Both the position numbers and the translations under genes were made by a program. This document shows positions 15,015-21,412 of a stretch of 64,000 nt of DNA, piece after piece (within the stretch, counting starts at the first letter, position 1; each line of letters starts with the position of its first letter). This stretch comes from a virus. Below the pieces are notes generated by a model, which did no database searches, had not been told where the DNA came from, and was given only the letters and a program-made list of their open reading frames with translations. The stretch is taken from positions 1 to 64,000 of IMG/VR virus record IMGVR_UViG_3300045996_001613. The stretch is one strand, 5' to 3'.

Positions 15015-15302
15015 ATGAAGAAACTGTTTGTAGTTCTAGCAATGATGGCAATGCTGTTGGCCGTCGCGGTGCCAGTGGTGGCACAGTCTGGCTCTCCCGA
15101 GCCTACGTCGCAGTACCAGTACAGCGCAAGCGCCTCGGCAAGCTCTGCACCCTCGGCGCAGTACAGCCAGTATCCCAACGAAGCACAGTATGGTGACGCT
15201 AGCGCCGGGTTCCTCCCGGATACGGGTGGGATACCACTCGCTGCGGTTGCCGGTGCTTTGCTGGTTGCAGGTGGTCTGATCGCACGGAAGATCGTTAGGT
15301 AG
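15015..15302 (+). CDS. LPxTG surface protein with signal peptide
   Basis: 95 residues. The N-terminal signal peptide (MKKLFVVLAMMAMLLAVAVP, cleavage after VVAQ) leads to a Gln/Tyr/Ser/Ala-rich low-complexity region with SASAS and QYSQY repeats. The end is a full sortase sorting signal: LPDTG (residues 67-71), a hydrophobic stretch (IPLAAVAGALLVAGGLIA) and the basic tail RKIVR. A host sortase would link it to the cell wall. It has its own promoter and an intrinsic terminator, like a moron gene. It could mask receptors or alter the host surface. Confidence 0.85.
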   Translation: MKKLFVVLAMMAMLLAVAVPVVAQSGSPEPTSQYQYSASASASSAPSAQYSQYPNEAQYGDASAGFLPDTGGIPLAAVAGALLVAGGLIARKIVR

Positions 15303-15324
15303 CACCAACCAAAGGACGGCTTTG

Positions 15325-15354
15325 AAGGGACCCCTTCGGGGGTCCTTTTCTTTA
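15325..15354 (+). terminator. Intrinsic terminator after the LPxTG gene
   Basis: AAGGGACCCC-TTC-GGGGGTCCTT followed by TTCTTT is a textbook rho-independent terminator rightward. The A-rich flank means it can also act on the convergent HNH gene, which stops at 15352. Confidence 0.85.
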
Positions 15355-15681
15355 CCCGTTTTCGTAGTGGAATCGTCGGTGGCAGTTGGCGCAGAGGACG
15401 TCGCACTTTGCGATCTCGGCTAGGATCTTGGCTAGGGTGAATCCCCTGTGTACCATGTCGCAGATCTTGTGTTCCTTGAAGTCCTCGTCCCTATGGTGAA
15501 AGTCCAGCACCGCGGGATGGTTCTCTCCACAGTTCTCGCAGCCGCGTTTGACCTTGATATCCAAGACCTGAGCGTGACGTTCTCTACGCCTCGCCTTGAC
15601 TCTATTGTGGTAATCGTTCGTGTGGTCGCGGTAGTGTTGTCGCTGCGCCTCTAGTTGCCGTGCCCGATCCTTGTATGGCAT
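15352..15681 (-). CDS. HNH endonuclease
   Basis: 109 residues from ATG 15681. The N terminus is basic. The core shows CENCG, AVLDFHHRDE (the H-H of the HNH motif), and LCANCHRRFHYENG with the second Cys pair and final catalytic His. It is a free-standing homing-type HNH next to tRNA genes. A TATACT box (15688-15683) lies two bases before the ATG, too close for normal initiation at it, so transcription may come from the tRNA promoter upstream. Confidence 0.85.
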   Translation of the reverse strand: MPYKDRARQLEAQRQHYRDHTNDYHNRVKARRRERHAQVLDIKVKRGCENCGENHPAVLDFHHRDEDFKEHKICDMVHRGFTLAKILAEIAKCDVLCANCHRRFHYENG

Positions 15682-15704
15682 GTCAATAGTATACACGAAA
15701 ATAG

Positions 15705-15778
15705 TCAGGAGGGGGGAGGCTCGAACTCCCTCATTGTGGGCCACAACCACAAGCTCTAACCCGGTAAGCTACCTCCTG
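15705..15778 (-). tRNA. tRNA-His (GTG)
   Basis: The minus strand folds with D-stem GCTT/GAGC, anticodon stem TGTGG/CCACA around loop TTGTGGC (anticodon GT G at 34-36), and T-arm GGGAG-TTCGAGC-CTCCC. The acceptor CAGGAGG/CCTCCTG pairs only if one extra C is left between T-stem and acceptor (a run of six C), and the usual extra 5' G of tRNA-His is not evident. It may be slightly degenerate. Confidence 0.75.
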
Positions 15779-15782
15779 AAAG

Positions 15783-15854
15783 TGGTCGGAGGTAGGTTTG
15801 AACTACCGTCTCCGGGATTTCACTCCGGCGCTATACCTCCTCAGCTACCCGACC
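15783..15854 (-). tRNA. tRNA-Phe (GAA)
   Basis: Acceptor GGTCGGG/TCCGACC with A73, D-arm GCTG/TAGC, anticodon loop GTGAAAT (GAA at 34-36), T-arm GGTAG-TTCAAAC-CTACC. One A-C mismatch closes the anticodon stem. No encoded CCA. Confidence 0.85.
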
Positions 15855-16010
15855 GCGTAGGTGTTACTACGGATGTCGGGGGCTAAATCGGTAGTTCAGG
15901 TTGAATGTTTTAAGAAGGAACGAGAGCCAGACAGATGTCAACGGTAAGCAGACGGCGAGCAAAGGAGGAAACGAAAAAATCTCGCCAGACGTCCGACTCT
16001 CATTCATGGC

Positions 16011-16040
16011 TGTATAGTACCACATACGCGGTTCTGTCAA
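16011..16040 (-). promoter_or_regulatory. Promoter of the tRNA-HNH unit
   Basis: On the minus strand TTGACA (16040-16035) precedes TGGTACTAT and TATACA; the spacing is 15 to TACTAT or 18 to TATACA. It is 155 bases upstream of tRNA-Phe. The interval 15855-16010 holds no gene. Confidence 0.6.
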
Positions 16041-16056
16041 CCATAGTTTTCGGCAA

Positions 16057-16089
16057 TAAAAATATCCGGGGCTTAATACAACCCCGGAT
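16057..16089 (-). terminator. Intrinsic terminator, leftward
   Basis: ATCCGGGG (16089-16082 read on minus) pairs with CCCCGGAT (16071-16064), followed by ATTTTTATT. It ends the transcript of the NlpC/P60 gene and the 30-residue ORF after it. Confidence 0.8.
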
Positions 16090-16115
16090 ACCCGATTCCT
16101 ATGATGCTTAGTATG

Positions 16116-16208
16116 CTACCGGCCCCTGGACCTATACTTCACGTTGAACCCCATCATGCGTAGCCAGTAGTTCCTCCACTGCACGTATGCCGCGAGTGCG
16201 CTTACCAT
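16116..16208 (-). CDS. 30-residue basic aromatic peptide
   Basis: MVSALAAYVQWRNYWLRMMG then FNVKYRSRGR. GAAGAGGAC lies directly upstream of ATG 16208. It follows the NlpC/P60 gene and precedes a terminator, so it is the last gene of that unit. An amphipathic, membrane-active peptide is possible. Confidence 0.4.
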   Translation of the reverse strand: MVSALAAYVQWRNYWLRMMGFNVKYRSRGR

Positions 16209-16231
16209 GTCCTCTTCACCATCATGACCTC

Positions 16232-16711
16232 CTATGGACGAACTCTACGGGCTCCATCATACCCTATAAGGTAGCGTCTTTCACTCTCGACCACGGCCCC
16301 AAAGTAGTTGCTTGCGTGGACAATTTTGCCCCGGCCTGTGGCTATTCCCACATGCGTCGGGGGACCCGCGGGACCATTCTCATCGTAGAACAGTACGTCT
16401 CCGGGACGGACCCTGCGGGGTTGCCATCCGTAGTACTTTTGCCCGAGGGGGGAGTATCCGATGGACACTCCCGTCGCGGCCCTGACCGCGTAGCCGGTCA
16501 ACTCACTACAGGTCCACGCGCCTCCGCTGTACCCGTAGGGGTCTCCGATCTGAGAACGGGCCTTCGCGACAATTGCCTTGCCGTACTTGTACCCCCCGCC
16601 TCGTGCGTCTGCCTCCTTCGGCTGAACGTCTGCAAGCATCACGCTGGCAATGCATATTATCGCAATGCACAGTGCTATGAATACAAACTTGAACACCTTG
16701 CTCGCCAACAT
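16232..16711 (-). CDS. Exported NlpC/P60 cell-wall peptidase
   Basis: 159 residues from ATG 16711 (GGAGG eleven bases upstream; ATG 16729 is an alternative). An N-terminal membrane/signal segment (FVFIALCIAIICIASVMLA) precedes the catalytic domain: AWTCSELTGYAVRAATG with Cys68, then RVRPGDVLFYD, THVGIATG with His120 and KIVHASN. The domain cleaves peptidoglycan stem peptides. It lies far from the lysis genes in the exported-protein island, so it may remodel the wall during infection rather than lyse the cell. Confidence 0.85.
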   Translation of the reverse strand: MLASKVFKFVFIALCIAIICIASVMLADVQPKEADARGGGYKYGKAIVAKARSQIGDPYGYSGGAWTCSELTGYAVRAATGVSIGYSPLGQKYYGWQPRRVRPGDVLFYDENGPAGPPTHVGIATGRGKIVHASNYFGAVVESERRYLIGYDGARRVRP

Positions 16712-16825
16712 GATGCTGCTTACCTCCATCTGTCCGCTTCTTTATAACAAAATGATAACAACGAACTAGCGGGGCGAAAAGGGGTGTAACGGAAACTTAA
16801 TAATCAACACATAGAAGTCAATAGA

Positions 16826-16850
16826 AGGGGGAGAGCCGGAGCCCTCCCCT
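16826..16850 (-). terminator. Hairpin after the 61-residue secreted protein
   Basis: AGGGG (16826-16830) and CCCCT (16846-16850) close a GC-rich stem. The minus-strand bases after it (TCTATTGACTTCTATG) are T-rich but not a clean run. The same bases supply a possible TTGACT -35 for the next leftward gene. Confidence 0.45.
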
Positions 16851-16866
16851 ATAACGGAAGTGCATG

Positions 16867-17052
16867 TTAGTCACACTTCTTGAGACCGCCAACAGACGTG
16901 TCAGCGTTCTGACCCGGCGGACACTTGCCCGTGGGATTCAGGTCGGGGTTACCTCGACCCGGACCCTCGTCTATCGCGCCCATGGCGGACGGAACAAACG
17001 AGGCCATTGCGAACAGAGTCGCGCCCATCAGAGTTGCTATCCTACGCTTCAT
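16867..17052 (-). CDS. Small secreted protein
   Basis: 61 residues from ATG 17052, with GGGAGG at the right distance (GTG 17058 would leave no spacing). A signal peptide (MKRRIATLMGATLFAMASFV, cleavage after AMG) leads to a short Gly/Pro-rich mature part with two Cys (GKCPPGQ..GLKKCD). One disulfide is possible. Family not recognised. Own promoter upstream and hairpin downstream. Confidence 0.65.
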   Translation of the reverse strand: MKRRIATLMGATLFAMASFVPSAMGAIDEGPGRGNPDLNPTGKCPPGQNADTSVGGLKKCD

Positions 17053-17069
17053 ATACACCTCCCAACACA

Positions 17070-17113
17070 GAGCCTACGCGATCATTGTACTACTTTGCGC
17101 GTAGGCTCCTCAA
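17070..17113 (-). promoter_or_regulatory. Promoter inside an 11-bp inverted repeat
   Basis: GAGCCTACGCG (17070-17080) and CGCGTAGGCTC (17098-17108) are perfect inverted repeats flanking a minus-strand TACAAT (17089-17084). TTGAGG (17113-17108) is 18 bases upstream. The palindrome could be an operator or the terminator of the RlpA-like gene, with the promoter of the next gene in its loop. Confidence 0.55.
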
Positions 17114-17127
17114 CTGACAGTGTATGT

Positions 17128-17559
17128 CTACTTGTTTGCGTAGTAGGGATCGTATCCCTGATTGATGCGGTACCGTACCTCGCCGTGCCCCGCGTAGGTC
17201 AGACCGATCTTGTCTGAGACGATCTGGTTCATGTCGAGCACTCGTCCCGTCCACACCGCGGGGCCGTAGTCGGTCACGGTGACGCCGTGTGCGCAGACCT
17301 GATAGCAGATGGTCAGCTTGGTGCCGGGGGGCAGTGTACGGCTCGCTACGGTCCAATCTTCCCACGTCAGTACATCTCCGTAGGCTGTGGTGTTCCCGTG
17401 TAGCGCGTAATACGATGCCTGTCCGTAGTACCACTCACCGTACGCTTGGGCTGGTGAGGGGTTGAGTCCCGCGGCCACTACCACTAGCGATAGCATGCCT
17501 CCTATGATGCGGTCTCGCCACCGCTTGCGCTTGCGTGCGAAGTCTCCAAACTTGTGCAT
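17128..17559 (-). CDS. Exported RlpA-like double-psi beta-barrel protein
   Basis: 143 residues with AAGGAGGGAACT before ATG 17559. A basic N terminus and signal segment (IIGGMLSLVVVAAGLNPSPA) precede a DPBB domain: YYGQASYYALHGNTTAYGD, SRTLPPGTKLTICY, VTVTDYGPAVWTGRVLDM. These resemble RlpA/resuscitation-factor-like wall-active domains. Two Cys (CYQVC) may form a disulfide. Likely acts on or binds peptidoglycan. Confidence 0.75.
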   Translation of the reverse strand: MHKFGDFARKRKRWRDRIIGGMLSLVVVAAGLNPSPAQAYGEWYYGQASYYALHGNTTAYGDVLTWEDWTVASRTLPPGTKLTICYQVCAHGVTVTDYGPAVWTGRVLDMNQIVSDKIGLTYAGHGEVRYRINQGYDPYYANK

Positions 17560-17595
17560 AGTTCCCTCCTTGGGATTGCTTACGCTGTCAGTATA

Positions 17596-17970
17596 TCAGG
17601 CTCCGCGACCGATGCGACCCCTTGGAAATCTACTAGGGTCTTTCCACGGAGCTAGGTCGTAGCCGAAGTAGTTCGGCGGCGGCGGCAAGGTGGTCGTGGG
17701 GCTTCTCGCTCCTTCAACAACGAACCCACTCTCAATCTCCACCGCGTCACGTAGGAAGAATGATCCCTCCTCTCCGGGCTGATCCTCGTACGAAAGCTCC
17801 AGCCCCTCTTGCTCACACACTCTCATCAGCATCTTGAAGTCCCAATGGGTGAGCGCCGTCGACCATATCTCGATCTTCCACTCCCCGTTAGCAAGGGGTA
17901 GGGTGCAGGTGGACGCGACGTGAGCCTCTGACAACTGTTCCGCGATCCTCATTGCCTTCTCTTTATTCAT
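17596..17970 (-). CDS. Hypothetical protein with Pro-rich tail
   Basis: 124 residues. The N terminal two thirds (EKAMRIAEQLSEAHV..KMLMRVCEQEGLELSYED) look like a small alpha/beta domain; the tail is Pro-rich (TTTLPPPPNYFG). The ATG lies six bases after the -10, with no ribosome site, so the mRNA is probably leaderless. Family not recognised; no signal peptide. Confidence 0.6.
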   Translation of the reverse strand: MNKEKAMRIAEQLSEAHVASTCTLPLANGEWKIEIWSTALTHWDFKMLMRVCEQEGLELSYEDQPGEEGSFFLRDAVEIESGFVVEGARSPTTTLPPPPNYFGYDLAPWKDPSRFPRGRIGRGA

Positions 17971-17976
17971 GCAACC

Positions 17977-18004
17977 ATCATACCACGACGGAAACTTCGG
18001 TCAA
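17977..18004 (-). promoter_or_regulatory. Promoter TTGACC-N16-TGGTATGAT
   Basis: TTGACC (18004-17999) and TATGAT (17982-17977) with an extended TGG before the -10. The predicted start falls at ATG 17970. The -35 is part of a GTCAATAGT element (plus strand 18000-18008). Confidence 0.7.
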
Positions 18005-18021
18005 TAGTATCGGGAAAAGAG

Positions 18022-18045
18022 GAGACCCGAGGGGCCTCGGGTCTC
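18022..18045 (-). terminator. Intrinsic terminator, leftward
   Basis: GAGACCCGAGG (18022-18032) and CCTCGGGTCTC (18035-18045) form an 11-bp stem with a tiny loop, followed on minus by CTCTTTTCCC. It ends the 18063-18566 unit. Confidence 0.8.
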
Positions 18046-18062
18046 AGTTTAGGTCCTACGAC

Positions 18063-18272
18063 CTAGTGTATGTCGCCGTGTGCGCTGTTCTCTGACACCT
18101 TCTCCGGTAGGCACAGGGGATGCGGCTGCTTGGCCGACTGCCCATGGTTGTGCTCATACCGCGTGACGCCGTTGCCCTTCGTGTTACACTCGTTATGCGC
18201 GAGTGCTGGCATCGCAAACATCGGCACCATGAAGGCCGCGGTCACTATTAGCGTGGCTATTTTCCTCGTCAT
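18063..18272 (-). CDS. Small secreted protein with His/Cys-rich mature part
   Basis: 69 residues with GAGGAGGTGAGTA before ATG 18272. A signal peptide (MTRKIATLIVTAAFMVPMFA, cleavage after ALA) leads to HNECNTKGNGVTRYEHNHG and LCLPEK. The two Cys and several His suggest a metal site or disulfide. Reminiscent of short secreted excalibur/YHYH-type proteins, but not firmly assignable. Confidence 0.65.
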   Translation of the reverse strand: MTRKIATLIVTAAFMVPMFAMPALAHNECNTKGNGVTRYEHNHGQSAKQPHPLCLPEKVSENSAHGDIH

Positions 18273-18313
18273 TACTCACCTCCTCGTTGGTCGAATTGGA
18301 AAATCCTCCAGTT

Positions 18314-18379
18314 TTAGAGGAGGATAATCAACAGTATTACGATCAAAAGTAGTACTACAACTCCGCCTATGGGATACAT
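18314..18379 (-). CDS. 21-residue transmembrane peptide
   Basis: MYPIGGVVVLLLIVILLIIL plus a final Leu: essentially one membrane helix. It has GGCGGTGAGTAGGGC before ATG 18379 and lies between two genes of the same unit. Similar tiny hydrophobic peptides exist in bacterial genomes (short YPIGG-LLLL proteins). A membrane or toxin-like role is possible. Confidence 0.5.
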   Translation of the reverse strand: MYPIGGVVVLLLIVILLIILL

Positions 18380-18386
18380 GCCCTAC

Positions 18387-18566
18387 TCACCGCCTTTGGG
18401 ATTCAGATAGCTCGTCTTTTACCGCGTCCTTTACCCCGCCGGAGCCCGATTCGGACTCCTCCTCGGGCGTTGGCTTAGGGGACGGAGACCTTACCGCTTG
18501 CTCCAACTCGTCCCTTACGTTATCCCTTACTCCGCCTGACCCTGTTTTGCTTCTGTCTTTATCCAT
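18387..18566 (-). CDS. 59-residue hydrophilic protein with internal repeat
   Basis: From ATG 18566, six bases after a TACGAT box, so leaderless. Two related units, GSGGVRDNVRDELEQ and GSGGVKDAVKDELSES, are joined by a Pro/Glu/Ser linker. Probably helical and soluble. No family recognised. Confidence 0.55.
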   Translation of the reverse strand: MDKDRSKTGSGGVRDNVRDELEQAVRSPSPKPTPEEESESGSGGVKDAVKDELSESQRR

Positions 18567-18572
18567 GGATAC

Positions 18573-18578
18573 ATCGTA
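18573..18578 (-). promoter_or_regulatory. Extended -10 TGGTACGAT
   Basis: TACGAT (18578-18573 on minus) with TGG upstream. A GTCAATAGT element (18596-18588) lies 9 bases upstream, inside the -35 to -10 spacer. Predicted start falls at ATG 18566. Confidence 0.6.
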
Positions 18579-18748
18579 CCACATCTTACTATTGACCTGA
18601 ACGTGGATTTTTGGGGAATAAATTTGAAGGGTAGAGAGGGGATTTTCCGACCTTGCAACTTTTGCTACCCCACCCATACCCAGGCTCATGTAACCGCCGG
18701 CACATTCTCGAGATGTAACACGCGTATCAATTCCGTATATTGCGAATT

Positions 18749-18764
18749 TGTGAACGGATTCACA
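18749..18764 (+). promoter_or_regulatory. Crp-like palindrome TGTGA-N6-TCACA, copy 1
   Basis: TGTGAACGGATTCACA. Its centre (18756.5) is 41.5 bases before ATG 18798, where a start of transcription is predicted from the weak extended -10 TGCGAGTCT (18783-18791). Spacing is that of class II activation by Crp-family proteins. Confidence 0.65.
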
Positions 18765-18797
18765 ACGGGCACCCTTGAAATGTGCGAGTCTCACGGT

Positions 18798-19607
18798 ATG
18801 AACGAAATCAGCCAACAGAAAGGCACAGAAATTGCAAGCAAGCTCGCGGCGCACAATACCGCGGGTATATCGCCGCGTATCGCGGATTTCTCAGGATCTG
18901 GCAGGACTAACCATGTACGTACTACGTACGCGGGAGAAGGGAATATAGACGTGTCTCAGGCAAGGCTTACTTTGGAGCTTGACTCCAAGGGTATCGCGAA
19001 AACTCCTGTTAAGTCTATTGATATAGAAGCATTTAAGTCTAACCTCATGAGCACATTCCGCAGTGCTACTAAGCAAGATGTATTGGATGGTCTTGCATGG
19101 TATGACACGGCTCTTGATTTCGTTAAGGCTCTTGCTGCTGGTAGCTCATATAGCATAGAGCAATGTGCTGCTGTAGTAGCAGCATGCAGCATGGGTACCA
19201 AGTGGGACGCTAATAAGACTATCGCAATTAAGGCTTTAGCAGAGCATAAAGCTAATAAGCCTATAACCGCGGGATGGGCGCACAAGAACAATATGTGTCA
19301 AGACATATTGGATGGTAAGCCTTGGGACGATACCCTTAAGGGTAAGACCGTGGACAAGGGTCACGGCAACAAGATCTATAACTTCTGCCTGAACATCTTG
19401 GGCGATGATAAGGCTTTCACTGCTGATATGTGGATGGCAAGGGCTGCATACGCAGACTGCATCAATGCTGATAAGGCAAGCGCCCCAAGCGGTAAGGTAC
19501 ATGATGCCATCTGTGAGGCAGGCAAGGAATGCGCCGATATCGTGGGTCTCGCACCCCGCAAATTTCAGGCCGCGGTGTGGGTAAGGGTAAGGGGTGAGGC
19601 TTATTAA
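18798..19607 (+). CDS. DUF7178-like phage protein (possible HhH nucleic-acid enzyme fold)
   Basis: 269 residues from ATG 18798. The C-terminal 190 residues carry a recognisable phage-protein pattern: QCAAVVAACSMGTKWDANKT, then MCQDILDG and KIYNFCLNILGDDKAFTADMWMARAA. The order (AAV-A-S..W..N, K...IL, F..NI.GD...D.W..RA) is seen in a widespread actinophage family of unknown function whose helices resemble HhH DNA glycosylases; that link is tentative. The gene is AT-richer than its neighbours with atypical codons (many GCT, AAG, TAT), suggesting recent acquisition. Confidence 0.65.
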   Translation: MNEISQQKGTEIASKLAAHNTAGISPRIADFSGSGRTNHVRTTYAGEGNIDVSQARLTLELDSKGIAKTPVKSIDIEAFKSNLMSTFRSATKQDVLDGLAWYDTALDFVKALAAGSSYSIEQCAAVVAACSMGTKWDANKTIAIKALAEHKANKPITAGWAHKNNMCQDILDGKPWDDTLKGKTVDKGHGNKIYNFCLNILGDDKAFTADMWMARAAYADCINADKASAPSGKVHDAICEAGKECADIVGLAPRKFQAAVWVRVRGEAY

Positions 19608-19680
19608 GATAAGGGTATCAAGGGTATGAGGGTCATACCCTTATTGCACACAAGACTAGTGAACAAAGGAGATAAGGGTT

Positions 19681-19956
19681 ATGGTTATTGAGTTCTTTAT
19701 AACGGATGATACAGAAGGGATCGAGTACGGTCCGTTCGGCACCCCGCAAGAGGCTTATGATATAGATGTATCAATGGATATGTATAAGCCTGCAGTAGTA
19801 CGCCGGATAGATTGTGACTATCGTTCCGATGTTGAGGTAGACCGGGATGGGAATGATAAGCCTAGCTTAGACGCCCACTACGATAGGCTTAACGCTCGCG
19901 ATAGGGCTACGTACGGTATGAGCCCGCAGCAGATAGAGCGACACGACAGTATGTAA
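19681..19956 (+). CDS. Hypothetical 91-residue protein
   Basis: The start follows AAAGGAGATAAGGGTT. The N terminus (MVIEFFITDDTEGIEYGPFG, then TPQEAYD) looks like a small alpha/beta domain; the C terminus (DRLNARDRATYGMSPQQIER) is helical and polar. Same AT-rich style as the previous gene. Family not recognised. Confidence 0.6.
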   Translation: MVIEFFITDDTEGIEYGPFGTPQEAYDIDVSMDMYKPAVVRRIDCDYRSDVEVDRDGNDKPSLDAHYDRLNARDRATYGMSPQQIERHDSM

Positions 19957-20050
19957 CAAATGTATCCAGGGTGTAGCGTGCACCACGGCGTACGGGGCGA
20001 ACCCACTACACCCACTAGTAATAAGGGCTACGAGGTCAGGAGATAAGGGT

Positions 20051-20125
20051 ATGTCCGCCACAACAGTCGAGGTCAAGAAGTACGGTGCATGCACCATCCG
20101 TATCAAGGTTACAGTGGTACGATGA
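20051..20125 (+). CDS. 24-residue leader peptide coupled to the next gene
   Basis: MSATTVEVKKYGACTIRIKV then TVVR. The ribosome site and leader (AGGAGATAAGGGT-ATG) match that of the gene at 19681. The stop TGA overlaps the start of the next gene (ATGA), so it probably serves translational coupling. Confidence 0.5.
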   Translation: MSATTVEVKKYGACTIRIKVTVVR

Positions 20126-20505
20126 TAGCCTACAGGATCTATGAAGAAAGGGACGGGCAACTGTACCCACTGCAGCACAAGACACGCACCCCGGTACCCT
20201 TGAACGAATGGATGCAAGCAGACGTAAAGATGGCGCGTGATGGGTCAGGCAACAGATGGTACAAGGCGGGCTTCCACTCTGTACCTCGTATCGAAGATGC
20301 CGAGGCTTATATGCAGCATTTCAGGTCAGCCCGTCGCGAGAGGTTAAGGGTCGTCGAGGTCGAGGTTAGCAACACATGGAGCAAGGACCACTCGCCTGCC
20401 CCTGTGATCCTGTCGGAGTACATGTTGGTTAAGGGTATCGTAACTACGCAAAACACAGATTTCAATCCGAGGTCTCAGAGCTGTGATCTCGGGGAGGAGG
20501 CATAG
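20122..20505 (+). CDS. Hypothetical 127-residue protein
   Basis: ATG 20122 overlaps the leader peptide stop; an upstream ATG at 20089 is out of context. MIAYRIYEERDGQLYPLQHK and NRWYKAGFHSVPRIEDAEAY give a beta-alpha pattern, and ERLRVVEVEVSN looks like a core strand. Several actinophage genomes carry proteins of this style, but no function is known to me. Confidence 0.6.
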   Translation: MIAYRIYEERDGQLYPLQHKTRTPVPLNEWMQADVKMARDGSGNRWYKAGFHSVPRIEDAEAYMQHFRSARRERLRVVEVEVSNTWSKDHSPAPVILSEYMLVKGIVTTQNTDFNPRSQSCDLGEEA

Positions 20506-20506
20506 C

Positions 20507-20692
20507 ATGCTAGCGCAGGACGTAAAGCCTTTGGAGCGTGAGCTTCTGGACCACCTGTATCAGGTGTTGCTTGAAGCAGAGAACGATGAGCTACCGAACC
20601 CAGACCGGATACGCAAGGCACGCGCCGACTATGCCGCATGCGAGGAATGGTATGCAAGGAAGTACAGCGTAGACATGGAGGTTGCATCGTAA
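20507..20692 (+). CDS. Hypothetical helical protein
   Basis: 61 residues from ATG 20507, preceded by GGGGAGGAGG. Acidic and helical (LERELLDHLYQVLLEAENDE, then DRIRKARADYAACEEWYARK). Its stop overlaps the next start (TAATG). Not recognised. Confidence 0.6.
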   Translation: MLAQDVKPLERELLDHLYQVLLEAENDELPNPDRIRKARADYAACEEWYARKYSVDMEVAS

Positions 20693-20829
20693 TGCATGTT
20701 GCGAAGTACGAGATCAAGGCAGACGGGCGCAGGGTCGGCGTCGCGGATAAGCCTGATCAGGCCAGCGACGCGAGGAAGAAGTATCGCAACTATGGCTACA
20801 AGGTGGAGGTCAAGAAGTTCAGAGTGTGA
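20692..20829 (+). CDS. 45-residue basic protein
   Basis: MHVAKYEIKADGRRVGVADK, then a Lys/Arg-rich end (RKKYRNYGYKVEVKKFRV). It starts in a TAATG overlap. A beta-hairpin plus helix layout is possible. Its 3' end overlaps the Crp-like palindrome at 20825 by five bases. Confidence 0.55.
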   Translation: MHVAKYEIKADGRRVGVADKPDQASDARKKYRNYGYKVEVKKFRV

Positions 20830-20840
20830 ACGAATTCACA
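20825..20840 (+). promoter_or_regulatory. Crp-like palindrome, copy 2, with downstream promoter
   Basis: TGTGAACGAATTCACA, centre 20832.5. A -10 TAGACT lies at 20862-20867, predicting a start near 20874, so the site centres at about -41.5. GTCAACGGTAACGG follows at the start site. Confidence 0.7.
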
Positions 20841-20901
20841 GCGGGGGATAAGGGTAGGGCTTAGACTAGTGTCAACGGTAACGGAACGAACGGAGGACAG
20901 G

Positions 20902-21138
20902 ATGCAGTACCTAGACCGGAACTACAGCAGCAAGGCCGCAGTCAAGAGGGCTCTGGCCGAGGGTGCCGAGATCAGGGTCAACGTGGTTGAGCCGCAGATC
21001 TCGGGCCGCAGCGTCAAGAGCAAGAAGTTCGGCACCGTGACCGAGCACACCGTCGCGGGTCCATGGTTTCCCCAGCCGCATAGCTGGTACGGCAACGTCC
21101 GCGTCAACGACGCGGGCCTCGTGGTCGAGGTCAAGTAA
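20902..21138 (+). CDS. Hypothetical beta-rich protein
   Basis: 78 residues from ATG 20902 (AACGGAGGACAGG upstream); GTG 20869 is rejected because it lies upstream of the predicted transcript start. NYSSKAAVKRALAEGAEIRV resembles a short helix-strand unit, then repeated strands (GTVTEHTVAGPW, GNVRVNDAGLVVEVK). First gene of a Crp-site-controlled unit. Function unknown. Confidence 0.6.
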   Translation: MQYLDRNYSSKAAVKRALAEGAEIRVNVVEPQISGRSVKSKKFGTVTEHTVAGPWFPQPHSWYGNVRVNDAGLVVEVK

Positions 21139-21380
21139 TGGCGCAGACCGACGAGACCAAGGCGATCAAGGCAAAGGTACGGGCCGCGAAGCAGAATCTG
21201 CAGAAGGCAGAGAGGCTGATCCTCGACGCGGAAAAGGGCGAGGTCAGCGTGCACATCGGTAGCCTACTGGCCGCGGGATACGCGATGATGGCAACACACG
21301 ACGCGCAGGACGCGGAGCGCAACGCTCGCGGACTGCACGCGGCGACGGAGGACAGCTACCACGAGGAGGTCTCGGCGTAA
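21138..21380 (+). CDS. Hypothetical helical protein
   Basis: 80 residues, coupled through TAATG. Long Ala/Lys-rich helices (AIKAKVRAAKQNLQKAERLI, then HDAQDAERNARGLHAATEDS) suggest a helical hairpin or coiled coil. Not recognised. Confidence 0.6.
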   Translation: MAQTDETKAIKAKVRAAKQNLQKAERLILDAEKGEVSVHIGSLLAAGYAMMATHDAQDAERNARGLHAATEDSYHEEVSA

Positions 21381-21412
21381 CGCCGGGACCTCTCTACCCG
21401 AAGGGAGCAGCA

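Larger units (their letters stand above)
18567..18797. other. Divergent regulatory gap
   Basis: 230 bases between the leftward island and the rightward operon. It holds the leftward -10 at 18573, the segment GCCGGCACATTCTCGAGATG (18696-18715), which recurs at 23053, and the Crp-like palindrome at 18749. No gene is supported; the open frame from 18603 is not coding-like upstream of 18798. Confidence 0.5.

Noticed and set aside
19608-20855. Repeated GATAAGGGT as a regulatory element
   Set aside because: Several copies are simply part of AGGAGATAAGGGT ribosome-site leaders, and others lie in Gly/Lys codons of an AT-rich patch.
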